Positions 1 through 8,170 of a stretch of 21,441 nucleotides of DNA are shown here, in pieces. This DNA comes from Sulfuricurvum sp. IAE1. GTDB lineage: Bacteria > Campylobacterota > Campylobacteria > Campylobacterales > Sulfurimonadaceae. The notes beneath the pieces are model-generated. The model saw nothing but the letters and a program-made list of their open reading frames with translations, was not told the DNA's origin and ran no database searches. The position numbers and the translations under genes are program-made. The DNA lies in contig CAMBHX010000016.1 in the NCBI GenBank assembly GCA_945867285.1, positions 1-21,441 of the forward strand. The letters are read 5' to 3'. Each line of letters starts with the position of its first letter. Position 1 is the stretch's first letter.

Positions 1-47
1 TGCGCAGCTTTATGAAACGATGCAATAACAGGGACGACAATAAGCAT
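1..47 (-). CDS. 5' end of an unidentified reading frame, cut by the window edge
   Basis: An ATG at 47 (minus strand) opens a frame that reads MLIVVPVIASFHKAA and runs off the window. Only 15 codons are visible, so no family can be assigned. The hydrophobic start resembles the first beta strand of an alpha/beta fold, but that is a weak hint. There is no convincing Shine-Dalgarno sequence upstream. It lies 57 bases downstream of the tRNA gene on the same strand and could be read from the tRNA promoter. It could also be a chance frame. Confidence 0.3.
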   Translation of the reverse strand, partial: MLIVVPVIASFHKAA

Positions 48-103
48 TAATAGATACTTTTATGATTTTTGTAAGATGTTTGATAATTGCAGTGTTTTGA
101 AGA

Positions 104-179
104 TGGTGGGTCAAGTAGGACTTGAACCTACGACAACTCCGTTATGAGCGGAGGGCTCTAACCACTGAACTATTGACCC
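104..179 (-). tRNA. tRNA with anticodon CAU, probably tRNA-Ile2 (lysidine type) or elongator Met
   Basis: The 76-base gene folds completely: acceptor stem GGGTCAA/TTGACCC, D arm GTTC/GAGC, anticodon stem CTCCG/CGGAG around loop CTCATAA, a 5-base variable loop, T arm GTAGG/CCTAC, discriminator A and an encoded CCA end. The anticodon is CAU. Position 1 pairs with 72 (G-C), so it is not initiator fMet, which has a 1-72 mismatch. The D loop (AGTGGTTA) and T arm look more like E. coli tRNA-Ile2, whose C34 is changed to lysidine by TilS to read AUA, than like elongator Met. That last choice is inference. Confidence 0.95.
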
Positions 180-193
180 GTTTGTGGAGCGCA

Positions 194-199
194 ATTATA
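194..199 (-). promoter_or_regulatory. -10 box of the tRNA promoter
   Basis: On the minus strand a perfect TATAAT lies 14 bases before the first tRNA base, leaving room for a short leader that RNase P would remove. No clear -35 box is seen, which is usual for Campylobacterota sigma-70 promoters. The tRNA can therefore be expressed independently of rodA upstream. Confidence 0.6.
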
Positions 200-211
200 A
201 ACGTTCTTAGA

Positions 212-1321
212 TTAGACGAAGCTTTTTTTACCAACGTTATCGTACATATAACGAAATCTGTAAGCAATTAGGTTTTCCATGACGGCAAACAGCACCATAA
301 AATTGACGAAACTGCTCCCCCCATAGCTAAACATCGGTAGAGGAACACCTACCACGGGAGCCAATCCCATCGTCATAGCAATATTAACACTCATGTAGAT
401 AAATACTAGCAGTGACAGTCCGCCAGTGACCACCTTGATATAATAATCATTTGCCCATGAAGAGAGTATAAGTAAATGTATAATCAATGCAGCATACAAG
501 GATATGAGAAAAAATGCCCCTAAAAATCCAAAACGCTCAACAACATAAGCAAAAATAAAATCACTCGATGCGATAGGTAGGAATTTCATCTGCGTTTGTG
601 TCGCCTCTTCTTTTGGTTTACCAAAAAATCCCCCTGAACCTATAGCAATAATTGACTGTTCGACGTGATAACTGGGTTTTTCTCCAACAAAGTCATACAG
701 ACGCTGCTTTTGATAATCGTGCAAATTAGTATAAATAAGCGGTAATGAAATAACAAAAGCCACACCAAGTCCTATCCATATTTTCCAGTGAACTCCAACG
801 ATAAATAAAATCCCAAATCCCAAAAGCGCCAATACAGTAGCAGTTCCTAAATCAGGCTCTTTAGCAATCAGAAAAAAGGGCAAAAGAATAAAAAATGAAA
901 GTTTCATAAACGCTTTAAATCCATACCCTTCATGTGGCGGAGGATTTCGACTAATTAAATATGCTAACATAAGTACAAAAGCAGGCTTAAGCAGTTCTGA
1001 GGGTTGGAGTGTAAAATGAATAAATGGTATCTCAATCCACCTCTTTGCCCCCAGTCTAGCATGACCAACAAACTCAACAGCAATTAGCAGTAAAATACTT
1101 CCCCAATAAAAAATAGGAATCATCCAAAATAACTTTCGAATGGGTAATGCAAAGAGAGTCATAAAAGTTGCAACACCAATTAACATATAAGTGGTGTGTT
1201 TTTGCCCAAGAGTAGGATGGATTTCATAAATCAACCAACCCGACAACAAAACAATAGGCAATAGCAAGATAACCGTTAAATAGTCAAAGTGTGCTAGAAT
1301 TCGTCTGTCAATATTAAACAA
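212..1321 (-). CDS. rodA: Rod-shape SEDS peptidoglycan glycosyltransferase RodA
   Basis: RodA polymerises lipid II into glycan strands in the inner membrane, working with a class B PBP (PBP2) in the elongasome. The 369-residue protein is a run of about ten hydrophobic segments, the usual SEDS length and topology. It carries family blocks QPSELLKP (106-113), KEPDLGTA (154-161) and the extracellular-loop block ending SSDFIFAY, where D254 matches the catalytic aspartate of RodA. The C-terminal block SYGGSS is also conserved. It reads as RodA rather than FtsW because of overall similarity to Campylobacter MrdB. The start codon is TTG (1319-1321), preceded by GGA at a good spacing; no in-frame ATG lies nearby. 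It diverges from the rluD-like operon, which in Campylobacter also lies close to mrdB. Confidence 0.93.
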   Translation of the reverse strand: MFNIDRRILAHFDYLTVILLLPIVLLSGWLIYEIHPTLGQKHTTYMLIGVATFMTLFALPIRKLFWMIPIFYWGSILLLIAVEFVGHARLGAKRWIEIPFIHFTLQPSELLKPAFVLMLAYLISRNPPPHEGYGFKAFMKLSFFILLPFFLIAKEPDLGTATVLALLGFGILFIVGVHWKIWIGLGVAFVISLPLIYTNLHDYQKQRLYDFVGEKPSYHVEQSIIAIGSGGFFGKPKEEATQTQMKFLPIASSDFIFAYVVERFGFLGAFFLISLYAALIIHLLILSSWANDYYIKVVTGGLSLLVFIYMSVNIAMTMGLAPVVGVPLPMFSYGGSSFVNFMVLFAVMENLIAYRFRYMYDNVGKKSFV

Positions 1322-1351
1322 AAATATCCATTATTTTAAAATTATGTTCTT

Positions 1352-1380
1352 ATTGTAGCATAACAACTTTTATTCCACAA
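1352..1380 (-). promoter_or_regulatory. Candidate sigma-70 promoter for rodA
   Basis: On the minus strand TTGTGG (1375-1380) and TACAAT (1352-1357) are separated by 17 bases and would start transcription about 23 bases before the rodA TTG. The -10 box matches five of six consensus bases. The -35 box is imperfect. Confidence 0.4.
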
Positions 1381-1389
1381 AGGAGATCA

Positions 1390-2358
1390 ATGCAACGTCC
1401 AAATACGAGCTTTATCGTCGATGAAGCCATTCGTCTTGATGTTTTTCTAAGCCAAAAACTTGAACAGACCCGCAATCAAATCGTCCAGTTGATCGAGCAA
1501 AATGCGATCACGGTTGATGGTAAAGCCACATCAAAAGCAGGACTAAAGCTAAAAGCTGATCAAATAATATGGATTACATTTCCCCAACCAAAATCAACTC
1601 CAGCGCAGACAATAGATTTTGATGTCGAGGTACTATTTGAAGATGATGACATTATGGTCATCAACAAACCAAGCGGTCTTACCGTTCACCCAGCACCCAG
1701 TGTCAAAGAGCCAACTCTTGTCGATTGGCTCAAAATACGTGGGATTGCACTCTCTACATTGAGCGGTGAAGAACGTCACGGAATTGTTCACAGACTCGAC
1801 CGTGGGACAAGCGGAGTCATGGTTGTTGCCAAAAACAATGAGGCTCACGAGGCACTGTCTCTCCAACTTCAAGACAAAACCATGGGACGTTATTACCTAG
1901 CAGTGATCACCCCTCCCCTAAAAGAACTCGAAACTACCGTCGATAAACCCATAGGACGAAGTAGCCAAAATCGTCTCAAAATGGGAATTATTCCATTGGG
2001 TAAAAGTGCCAAAACAATGTTTCGAAAATTATTAACCTCCAAAGATGAAACAAGCGAACTTATTGTCTGCAAATTGTTTACAGGAAGAACCCATCAAATC
2101 CGTGTTCATTTGGAATCTCTAAGCCGTCATATCTTGGGCGATCATCTCTATGGAGCGCATCAAAAAGATAGCAAAGTGGAACATATTTTGCTCCATGCCT
2201 ATAGGCTTTATTTGATCCATCCAACAACAAAAGATCCTCTCACATTTCAAGCACCCATGGATGCTGTTATGGAAAATTATTGTGAAAAACATTTTGAATC
2301 AAAGGAATATCATGAAACATTCTCTAGCCTACAGCTTGAGTCTCTCTTTAGCGCTTAG
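1390..2358 (+). CDS. rluD: RluA/RluD-family 23S rRNA pseudouridine synthase
   Basis: This enzyme isomerises uridines in large-subunit rRNA. The 322 residues hold an N-terminal S4 RNA-binding domain (about 13-70) and a pseudouridine synthase domain (about 80-300). The family signature HRLDRGTSG sits at 134-142, with D137 as the nucleophile, and the GRTHQIRVH block follows later in the domain. The start is set by a strong AAAGGAG eight bases or so before the ATG. It is the first gene of the packed operon running to 7427. Its last 47 bases overlap the next gene. The RluD name is by similarity; RluC-type specificity cannot be ruled out from sequence. Confidence 0.9.
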   Translation: MQRPNTSFIVDEAIRLDVFLSQKLEQTRNQIVQLIEQNAITVDGKATSKAGLKLKADQIIWITFPQPKSTPAQTIDFDVEVLFEDDDIMVINKPSGLTVHPAPSVKEPTLVDWLKIRGIALSTLSGEERHGIVHRLDRGTSGVMVVAKNNEAHEALSLQLQDKTMGRYYLAVITPPLKELETTVDKPIGRSSQNRLKMGIIPLGKSAKTMFRKLLTSKDETSELIVCKLFTGRTHQIRVHLESLSRHILGDHLYGAHQKDSKVEHILLHAYRLYLIHPTTKDPLTFQAPMDAVMENYCEKHFESKEYHETFSSLQLESLFSA

Positions 2359-3565
2359 TCTGTTTACGGGTTGTACTCCACAACCAACCCCTTCGCCACA
2401 AATAATAATTGACCCAAAGCTTCCTGTGCCATTACTCAATGGATCACTTTCGGATATAAATACGATTGCTTTTGAGTGGAAATCTATTACTGACCCTAAT
2501 ATTGCTGGTTACCACGTTTACCGTTCTGATCCGGTTGACAATAATCAAACCCTTACACGTATTGCAACTATTAACGATCGATTTGCTACTCACTATGTTG
2601 ACGAAAAGTTAACCCCAAACACATTGTACCACTATCGTTTTACTTCAGTCAGCAAAGAATTTTTAGAGTCCAATGCCAGTGAGCCAATAGAAGCATCCAC
2701 TTTACCCATGATTGCTCCTGTGAGCTTTTTTCAGTCAATTGGTAATATGCCTCGTAGTGCCAAACTTCTCTGGCGTCCACATCCAAATACACGTATTAGT
2801 GGATATATCATCGATAGACTCAACGTCAATGATCAAAAATGGAGTGAACTTAAAAGCATCGAGGGACGACTCAATGCAGAATATATCGACCGTGATCTCA
2901 AAGATGGTCAAGTCTACTATTACCGTATACGTGCTATAACCTTTGATAAACTCATTACCGAACCTAGCGAAACTACCAAAGTTTCTACAAAACCTCTCCC
3001 AAAAGAAGTTCAAGGCATCACAGCCACCACCCATCTCCCCAAAGCAATAGCACTCAAATGGGATCCAACTGTCGTAGAAGAATTTAGTCACTATAATATC
3101 TATCGATCCTCAAGCTCAAACGGAAGCTATGATTATCATATCAAACTAATTGATGCGAGTTTTACCGATACCACCAAAGAAGATGGGGAATCCTTTTATT
3201 ACAAAATTACAGCAGTCGATAAAGATGGACTCGAAAGCCCAATGGGATCCATTGTCACTCAAGGCTCAAGCTTGGCAAAACCTCGAACACCTGTAGCATA
3301 CGATGGCAAAATTAGTGCAGCAGGTGCGAACTTACAATGGAGCAAAAATGATGATCGTATCGCGAGCTATACTGTCATCAAAACTACCAAAACGAGTTGG
3401 ATTGGTCGAGAGTCTATTGAGATCAACAATATTAAAGAGACAAGCTTCAACGATACTAGTGTCCAGCCTAATGTCGGCTATATCTACCAAGTAATCGGGG
3501 TCGATAAAGACGGAGTCAGGTCTCTCCCAACACAGGGAATCGAATTGATGCACGAGACCAAATAA
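2312..3565 (+). CDS. flpA: Fibronectin type III repeat lipoprotein, FlpA-like
   Basis: A 417-residue lipoprotein. The signal peptide ends at LFTGC, making C21 the lipidated residue, followed by a Pro-rich tether and about four FN3-like domains (roughly 38-130, 133-227, 229-320 and 325-412). Each has the WxP/Y-Y-R spacing of FN3 strands, and the last two share a VDKDG turn near the end. I chose the ATG at 2312 because AAAGGAA precedes it and it begins the signal peptide; an in-frame ATG at 2261 would bury that peptide. In C. jejuni the gene in this place (Cj1279c, FlpA) is a fibronectin-binding adhesin. Here, in what looks like a free-living organism, a cell-envelope role is as likely. The operon with division genes supports a wall-linked job (inference). 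Confidence 0.85.
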   Translation: MKHSLAYSLSLSLALSLFTGCTPQPTPSPQIIIDPKLPVPLLNGSLSDINTIAFEWKSITDPNIAGYHVYRSDPVDNNQTLTRIATINDRFATHYVDEKLTPNTLYHYRFTSVSKEFLESNASEPIEASTLPMIAPVSFFQSIGNMPRSAKLLWRPHPNTRISGYIIDRLNVNDQKWSELKSIEGRLNAEYIDRDLKDGQVYYYRIRAITFDKLITEPSETTKVSTKPLPKEVQGITATTHLPKAIALKWDPTVVEEFSHYNIYRSSSSNGSYDYHIKLIDASFTDTTKEDGESFYYKITAVDKDGLESPMGSIVTQGSSLAKPRTPVAYDGKISAAGANLQWSKNDDRIASYTVIKTTKTSWIGRESIEINNIKETSFNDTSVQPNVGYIYQVIGVDKDGVRSLPTQGIELMHETK

Positions 3566-3568
3566 TCT

Positions 3569-4744
3569 ATGCCACATCTTCATATTAATTCATTTAATCC
3601 CATTATTGTCCCCGTATCTGCTGGGGATGTATCTTTTGATTTTATCGCCACGTCTCGGGGTGATGGCAAAGAATCACTTATTGCAACGCGGTATAAAAAC
3701 CGTGATTTTTTTCTCTTACACAAAAAAAGTGGTGATAAAAACCTTCTTAAAAGCGACAAGATCACCCGTCCAAGTCCTAACTTTTTAGTCAAACACGCAC
3801 TGTTAGCATATGCCAATGCTTCTGGCTGTACTATTGTAGATTCCAATGTTGATACTGCAGGTGAAAATGCCCATCTAAAGACTCATGATGCACTCAAGTC
3901 CGTCGATTTCTTTGTTGACAATTTTCCACTTAATCGAGAGATACGTCTCGAAGTAGGTTTTGGATCCGCTCGCCATCTACTCCATCAGGCAGCTAACAAT
4001 CCGGATGTCCTTTTTATCGGGCTAGAAATTCATAAACCTTCTATTGAACAAGCCCTCAAGCAAATCACCATTCAAAATCTTACCAATTTAATGGTTTTGG
4101 ACTATGACGCACGATTGTTTTTAGAATTTGTCCCCTCTAACATTTTGTCACTAATTTACGTCCACTTCCCCGTCCCATGGGACAAAAAGCCGCATCGACG
4201 TGTTATTGGTGATGCATTTGTCAATGAAGCTATTCGAGCCTTAGGTGTAGGGGGTCGACTTGAGCTGCGTACTGACAGTGAGAACTACTACCGATTTGCA
4301 CTTGAAACCTATTCTCATCCGATTAAAGTTGATTTTGAAGTGCGTAAGAATCAAGAAATCGCTATCGTGAGCAAATATGAAGATCGCTGGAAGAAAATGG
4401 AGAAAAACATCTACGATGTGACGCTCATCAATCATGAAGCAAGCGAAGAAAAAAAACTCGAAGGTGAGTTTGTTTTCACCAACTCTAATATTAGTGATGC
4501 TATACTTCCGAAAATTGAACGTCAAACGCACCGACGTGATTGGGGATTCCTCAACACTGAAGCTAGCTTTGATATAGACGGAGGTGGCTGGATGATTCGA
4601 CTTGCAATGGGGAGTTTTGACCGTCCCGAACATCTCTATCTTATCGTTAAAAACGGTGTGGGACACTATTTTCCAACCCTACCCGTTCGTTCAAGTGCCA
4701 ACTTGTCCGCACACACTCTGCTAAACGAGTTACTCCATGGATAA
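3569..4744 (+). CDS. trmB: tRNA (guanine-N7-)-methyltransferase TrmB, long form
   Basis: TrmB puts the m7G46 methyl group on tRNA using S-adenosylmethionine. The methyltransferase core occupies about residues 120-275 of 391: SAM motif LEVGFGS (127-133), the TrmB signature HFPVPWDKKPHRR (199-211, usually FPDPW), RTD (234-236) and KYEDRW (269-274). Extra stretches of about 110 residues on each side make it far longer than E. coli TrmB (about 240). Long forms are usual in Campylobacterota as I recall. The ATG follows the flpA stop by three bases, and the gene ends inside ftsE by eight bases, which suggests translational coupling. The function of the added flanks is unknown. Confidence 0.92.
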   Translation: MPHLHINSFNPIIVPVSAGDVSFDFIATSRGDGKESLIATRYKNRDFFLLHKKSGDKNLLKSDKITRPSPNFLVKHALLAYANASGCTIVDSNVDTAGENAHLKTHDALKSVDFFVDNFPLNREIRLEVGFGSARHLLHQAANNPDVLFIGLEIHKPSIEQALKQITIQNLTNLMVLDYDARLFLEFVPSNILSLIYVHFPVPWDKKPHRRVIGDAFVNEAIRALGVGGRLELRTDSENYYRFALETYSHPIKVDFEVRKNQEIAIVSKYEDRWKKMEKNIYDVTLINHEASEEKKLEGEFVFTNSNISDAILPKIERQTHRRDWGFLNTEASFDIDGGGWMIRLAMGSFDRPEHLYLIVKNGVGHYFPTLPVRSSANLSAHTLLNELLHG

Positions 4745-5408
4745 TGTGATCGTAGCTGATAACCTAACTCTTGCATACAAAGATTTTGAAACAATTATCT
4801 CAAAAGCCAGTTTTGCAATCACAGCAGGTGATTTTGTTTTTATCACCGGAGCTAGTGGGAGTGGAAAATCAACTCTTCTCAAATCATTTTATGGTGCTAT
4901 TGAACCTCGTCAAGGTAACTTAAGTGTTGGCGGTATCAAAATGAATCGTATCGGCACCTCAAAACTCAACTTTTTACGCCGTCATTTAGGAATTGTCTTT
5001 CAAGACTATAAGCTAATCAAAGAATGGACCATTGAAAAAAATGTCATGCTCCCGCTTATTATCTCTGGCTACACAGGTGATGTTGGCGGTGAACAGGTAA
5101 AAAAGCTTTTAGGTCATGTTAAACTCAGCCATCAAGCAGGAAAATATCCACCTGAACTTAGCGGAGGCGAACAACAGCGTGTTGCTATGGCGCGTGCATT
5201 GGCGCACAATCCCATCTTGATTCTAGCCGATGAGCCCACAGGAAACTTGGACGAGTATTCCTCTTCAGTTATTTGGGGATTACTAGAGGGTGCTAACACA
5301 CAACTCAAAACAACCATAGTTGTCGTGACACATCATATTCCTGATGAAATCAAAGTTCCTTATCGTCATTATCATATTGAGTATGGAAATATCAATGAAA
5401 TCGCTTAA
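4737..5408 (+). CDS. ftsE: Cell-division ABC ATPase FtsE
   Basis: FtsE binds and hydrolyses ATP at the inner membrane face and, with FtsX, switches on periplasmic amidase activators at the septum. The 223 residues include Walker A GASGSGKST (38-46), Q-loop FQD (88-90), signature LSGGEQQRV (141-149), Walker B LILADEP (161-167) and switch H199, all intact. The length is normal for FtsE. The start overlaps the trmB end (ATGGATAA), and the ftsX start lies inside its last 14 bases, so the pair is translationally coupled. Confidence 0.95.
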   Translation: MDNVIVADNLTLAYKDFETIISKASFAITAGDFVFITGASGSGKSTLLKSFYGAIEPRQGNLSVGGIKMNRIGTSKLNFLRRHLGIVFQDYKLIKEWTIEKNVMLPLIISGYTGDVGGEQVKKLLGHVKLSHQAGKYPPELSGGEQQRVAMARALAHNPILILADEPTGNLDEYSSSVIWGLLEGANTQLKTTIVVVTHHIPDEIKVPYRHYHIEYGNINEIA

Positions 5409-6207
5409 AAATCATATATCACTTATTATTGCTCTTTTTACCGTATTAGCATCAGTGCAAATCTATGTTTCAATAGACCGAACCATTGCAGCATACGAAT
5501 CACATCTCAAAGATGACTACTCTGTTATTGTTGTCACTAATAAAGCATTCACTGATTCTGAAATCAAGACCATGAGTTCAATGATAGCTCGTAGTGAACC
5601 CATCAGCACCTCTGCAGTTTTAGAACGTCTCAAAGGGGAAATGAGTCCCAAAAATCTCGAACTTTTAAAACTTACGTTACCAAAGTTTTATCGTCTCTAC
5701 CTTAATCGTTTTCCCACTCCTAAAGAGATTAAAAGTCTACAAAAGAAACTCGAAAAAAATTCTGCTGTTGAACGTGTCGAGGGGTTTTCACAAACACATG
5801 ATACTGTTTATAAACTCATGATGCTTTTTAAAGATGTCGTTCAAATTTTTTCCATAGCCATCGCAACAGTTACCTCCATGCTAATCCTCAAAGAGATGCG
5901 CTTATGGCAATTTCAGCATGCACAACGGATGAGCATAATGGCACTGTTTGGAGCACCAGTATGGCTTCGATCTGCAGTATTATTTCGTCTTGCAATTGTT
6001 GATGCCATCATCGCAACACTCATTTTATGTTTAACCTTTTTTCTCATCGATTATTATGGATTTTTAGTAACTCAACTCAAAACAATTGGAATTACTGTTG
6101 AATTATTCCATTTTGCCAATGACGCATTGCGTTCTCTTGGTATTGCTCTTGGTATTTCTATTGCCCTTACGTTTACTATCGTATTATTTCAAACCGAAGA
6201 AGAGTAG
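5395..6207 (+). CDS. ftsX: Cell-division protein FtsX
   Basis: FtsX is the membrane partner of FtsE and passes the ATPase-driven change to an EnvC-type coiled-coil protein in the periplasm. The 270 residues show the FtsX plan: TM1 at about 8-26, a periplasmic loop of about 120 residues, then TM2 (146-166), TM3 (196-222) and TM4 (245-265), with a cytoplasmic MALFGA turn at 182-187 that fits the FtsE-contacting loop. I chose ATG 5395 because GGAA lies before it and the protein then begins just ahead of TM1; ATGs at 5383 and 5344 are in frame but less likely. The next gene, the likely FtsX target, starts three bases after the stop. Confidence 0.92.
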   Translation: MKSLKNHISLIIALFTVLASVQIYVSIDRTIAAYESHLKDDYSVIVVTNKAFTDSEIKTMSSMIARSEPISTSAVLERLKGEMSPKNLELLKLTLPKFYRLYLNRFPTPKEIKSLQKKLEKNSAVERVEGFSQTHDTVYKLMMLFKDVVQIFSIAIATVTSMLILKEMRLWQFQHAQRMSIMALFGAPVWLRSAVLFRLAIVDAIIATLILCLTFFLIDYYGFLVTQLKTIGITVELFHFANDALRSLGIALGISIALTFTIVLFQTEEE

Positions 6208-6209
6208 AA

Positions 6210-7427
6210 ATGAATTTTACCTTGGGCGTATTGGCGCTAGCTACACTGTTACTATCGCCTTCCTATGCTAGTAAAACAGACGAAAAAATCAAGACAGCCG
6301 CTTCAAAACTCAATGAAACCAAACAAACCTACTCAACACTCAATGCCAAACTTGAAGCAACAGCAGGTAAAATCCTTCAACAAAAAGTTGCCGTTAGTGT
6401 TCAGCAGCAGCGTATCAATACTTTGACCAACGAACTTCATTCCAAAGAAAGCGTCTATCAATCCAATAAACTCAATCTCAGTGGCTTACAAGCGCAGCAA
6501 GACAGACTGATTAAAACTCAAAATGAGATTGAGCAGCGCCTTGTTTTTGCCATAGCCCGTAATACTTCATTGTCTTTATTAATTACAGATGACCGTGCTC
6601 GTGATGCCAATGCTATCATCACCGAAGAGGCCCTCAAGCTCCACCTTAAACAAATCAATTCTGAAATCAAAGAGCTTAATTTTATTTTCACCGAAAATAT
6701 TGCCAAAATAGCGACCCTTTCAGGTCAAACAACTGCATTAAAGAAATCCATTGCAGTCATTGATCAGCAAAAACAAAATGTATTAGCTACTAAACAAGAA
6801 AACGAAAAGGCTATTGCTCTTTTGGAAAAAGAAAAAAATGAGTATAAGCGCTCTTTAGGGCGTATTTTGAATCAACAAAAATCCCTTCAAAATACTTTAG
6901 CTAGTCTCAATATTATCAAACGTGAAGAGATGCGGCCAAAAAAAGCTCCACCTAAACTAGTTGTACCAAAACCAGGGTCAAAACCACTACCAGCAGGTAC
7001 TCATGAAGCTGTCGCTTCCTATCAGCCCTCCAAGACAGCTGCATATAGTGGAGAACGTACTATCGCTCCACTGGATGGATATGTATTAACAAAACGCTTT
7101 GGTCCTTATACTGATCCCATCTATGGTATTCGCATTCACAATGAGTCTGTTTCATTGCGCCCTACTGATGCTGATGCTAAAGTTAAAGCAATTTTCAATG
7201 GTAAGGTAATCTTAGCAAAACCTACAGCAATGCTTAAAAATGTTGTGATTATCGAGCACGACAATGGACTTCATACGATCTACGCCCATCTAGACAAAAT
7301 TGCTCCCACTGTCACTGCTGGACAACGCCTTAAACAAGGTGCTGTAATTGGACGAGTGGGACGAGAACTAATGTTTCAAGTAACCCAACGAAATGCCCAC
7401 ATCGATCCTATGCAAGTAATTCGTTAA
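6210..7427 (+). CDS. EnvC-like murein hydrolase activator with degenerate LytM domain
   Basis: A 405-residue periplasmic protein: signal peptide (about 1-20, ending SYA), a long Gln/Lys-rich coiled coil (about 25-240), a Pro-rich linker, and a C-terminal M23/LytM domain (about 281-405). The zinc site is broken. In the HxxxD motif H310 remains but the aspartate position holds V314. The HxH of the last motif is replaced by E386 and M388 (ELMF in place of HLHF). Only H360 of YAHL is kept. It should therefore not cut peptidoglycan. Degenerate LytM plus coiled coil is the EnvC/NlpD plan: such proteins activate amidases and EnvC is recruited by FtsX. Its place directly after ftsX fits. The amidase partner is not in the window. 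Confidence 0.88.
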   Translation: MNFTLGVLALATLLLSPSYASKTDEKIKTAASKLNETKQTYSTLNAKLEATAGKILQQKVAVSVQQQRINTLTNELHSKESVYQSNKLNLSGLQAQQDRLIKTQNEIEQRLVFAIARNTSLSLLITDDRARDANAIITEEALKLHLKQINSEIKELNFIFTENIAKIATLSGQTTALKKSIAVIDQQKQNVLATKQENEKAIALLEKEKNEYKRSLGRILNQQKSLQNTLASLNIIKREEMRPKKAPPKLVVPKPGSKPLPAGTHEAVASYQPSKTAAYSGERTIAPLDGYVLTKRFGPYTDPIYGIRIHNESVSLRPTDADAKVKAIFNGKVILAKPTAMLKNVVIIEHDNGLHTIYAHLDKIAPTVTAGQRLKQGAVIGRVGRELMFQVTQRNAHIDPMQVIR

Positions 7428-8140
7428 AACGGCCATACCGCCTGAACAATTTTAGTTCCCCATCCTTGATTGATAGATCGATCAACATCCCCTTCATTCA
7501 CATACGATATTTTCGCATCCGACATTTTAGCTGAATTGATTTCATTATTTTGATTAATATCATACGGACGTATCACACCACTGACTTGAATGATTTGCTT
7601 TTGGTCATCTACCATAATCTCTCTACGTCCGACAATAAAGTAGTTACCATTAGCAATAACTTTGACTACTCGTGCAGAAACCGTAGTCGTAAATGACGCA
7701 TTTTTACTCGTTGACCCCGACCCGGCATAATCTGATGAAGAACCAGCTTTAAAACCAATACTGGCAACTCCATTGAGTCTATTAACTGCCGATGTCACTG
7801 TTGAATTAGCACCAACGCCACTAAAGGCCCCACCCTGAAGTTCAACTGTATCTGATTCGCTGAGCGCTTTATCTGCTTTGTTAGAACTGGTAGCTTTTTC
7901 AGAAATCACAACAGTCACTATATCATTGACATGCATTGCTTTATGGTCTGAAAACAATGGATTATCCCCTTGACCAAACAAACTTCCTCGTGAAGCAAAA
8001 TTACTCTCCTCTTCACGTGCAGGCATTTCTTCAACATATTTTGGAGGTGTAAAGCTCATTTCTGGTTCAGTCAACTTGGCAGTACATCCGCTCAATAACA
8101 AAGATGCCACAAAAAATGATAAGGGGAAAACATGGTGCAT
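7424..8140 (-). CDS. flgH: Flagellar L-ring lipoprotein FlgH
   Basis: FlgH forms the outer-membrane L ring through which the flagellar rod passes. The 238 residues begin with a lipoprotein signal ending LLSGC (C19). FlgH blocks follow: GSLFGQGDNPLFSDHKA, then NDIVTVVISEKATSSNKAD, NGNYFIVGRREI, VSGVIRP-DI and a C-terminal aromatic end (VWPF). The length is normal. It converges on the EnvC-like gene, and the two stop codons share the palindrome TTAA (7424-7427), so no terminator fits between them. A sigma-54 promoter precedes it (separate entry). The other rod and ring genes are not nearby, as is common in Campylobacterota where flagellar genes are scattered. Confidence 0.94.
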   Translation of the reverse strand: MHHVFPLSFFVASLLLSGCTAKLTEPEMSFTPPKYVEEMPAREEESNFASRGSLFGQGDNPLFSDHKAMHVNDIVTVVISEKATSSNKADKALSESDTVELQGGAFSGVGANSTVTSAVNRLNGVASIGFKAGSSSDYAGSGSTSKNASFTTTVSARVVKVIANGNYFIVGRREIMVDDQKQIIQVSGVIRPYDINQNNEINSAKMSDAKISYVNEGDVDRSINQGWGTKIVQAVWPF

Positions 8141-8164
8141 AAGACATCCAATAAGTTATTTGGT

Positions 8165-8170
8165 TATAAT
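8165..8170 (+). promoter_or_regulatory. -10 box of the yqeY-like gene promoter
   Basis: A perfect TATAAT lies 26 bases before the ATG at 8197, with AAGGAA (8187-8192) as the Shine-Dalgarno. It abuts the sigma-54 element of flgH on the other strand, so the two polymerase forms probably compete for the same DNA. Confidence 0.6.

Noticed and set aside
2735..3091. A 118-codon minus-strand frame inside the FN3 lipoprotein gene
   Set aside because: Antisense to a gene with clear FN3 periodicity; Phe/Ile/Cys-rich translation is typical of a shadow frame.
4241..4666. A 141-codon minus-strand frame inside trmB
   Set aside because: Fully inside a clear conserved gene, with no recognisable motif and no context on that strand.
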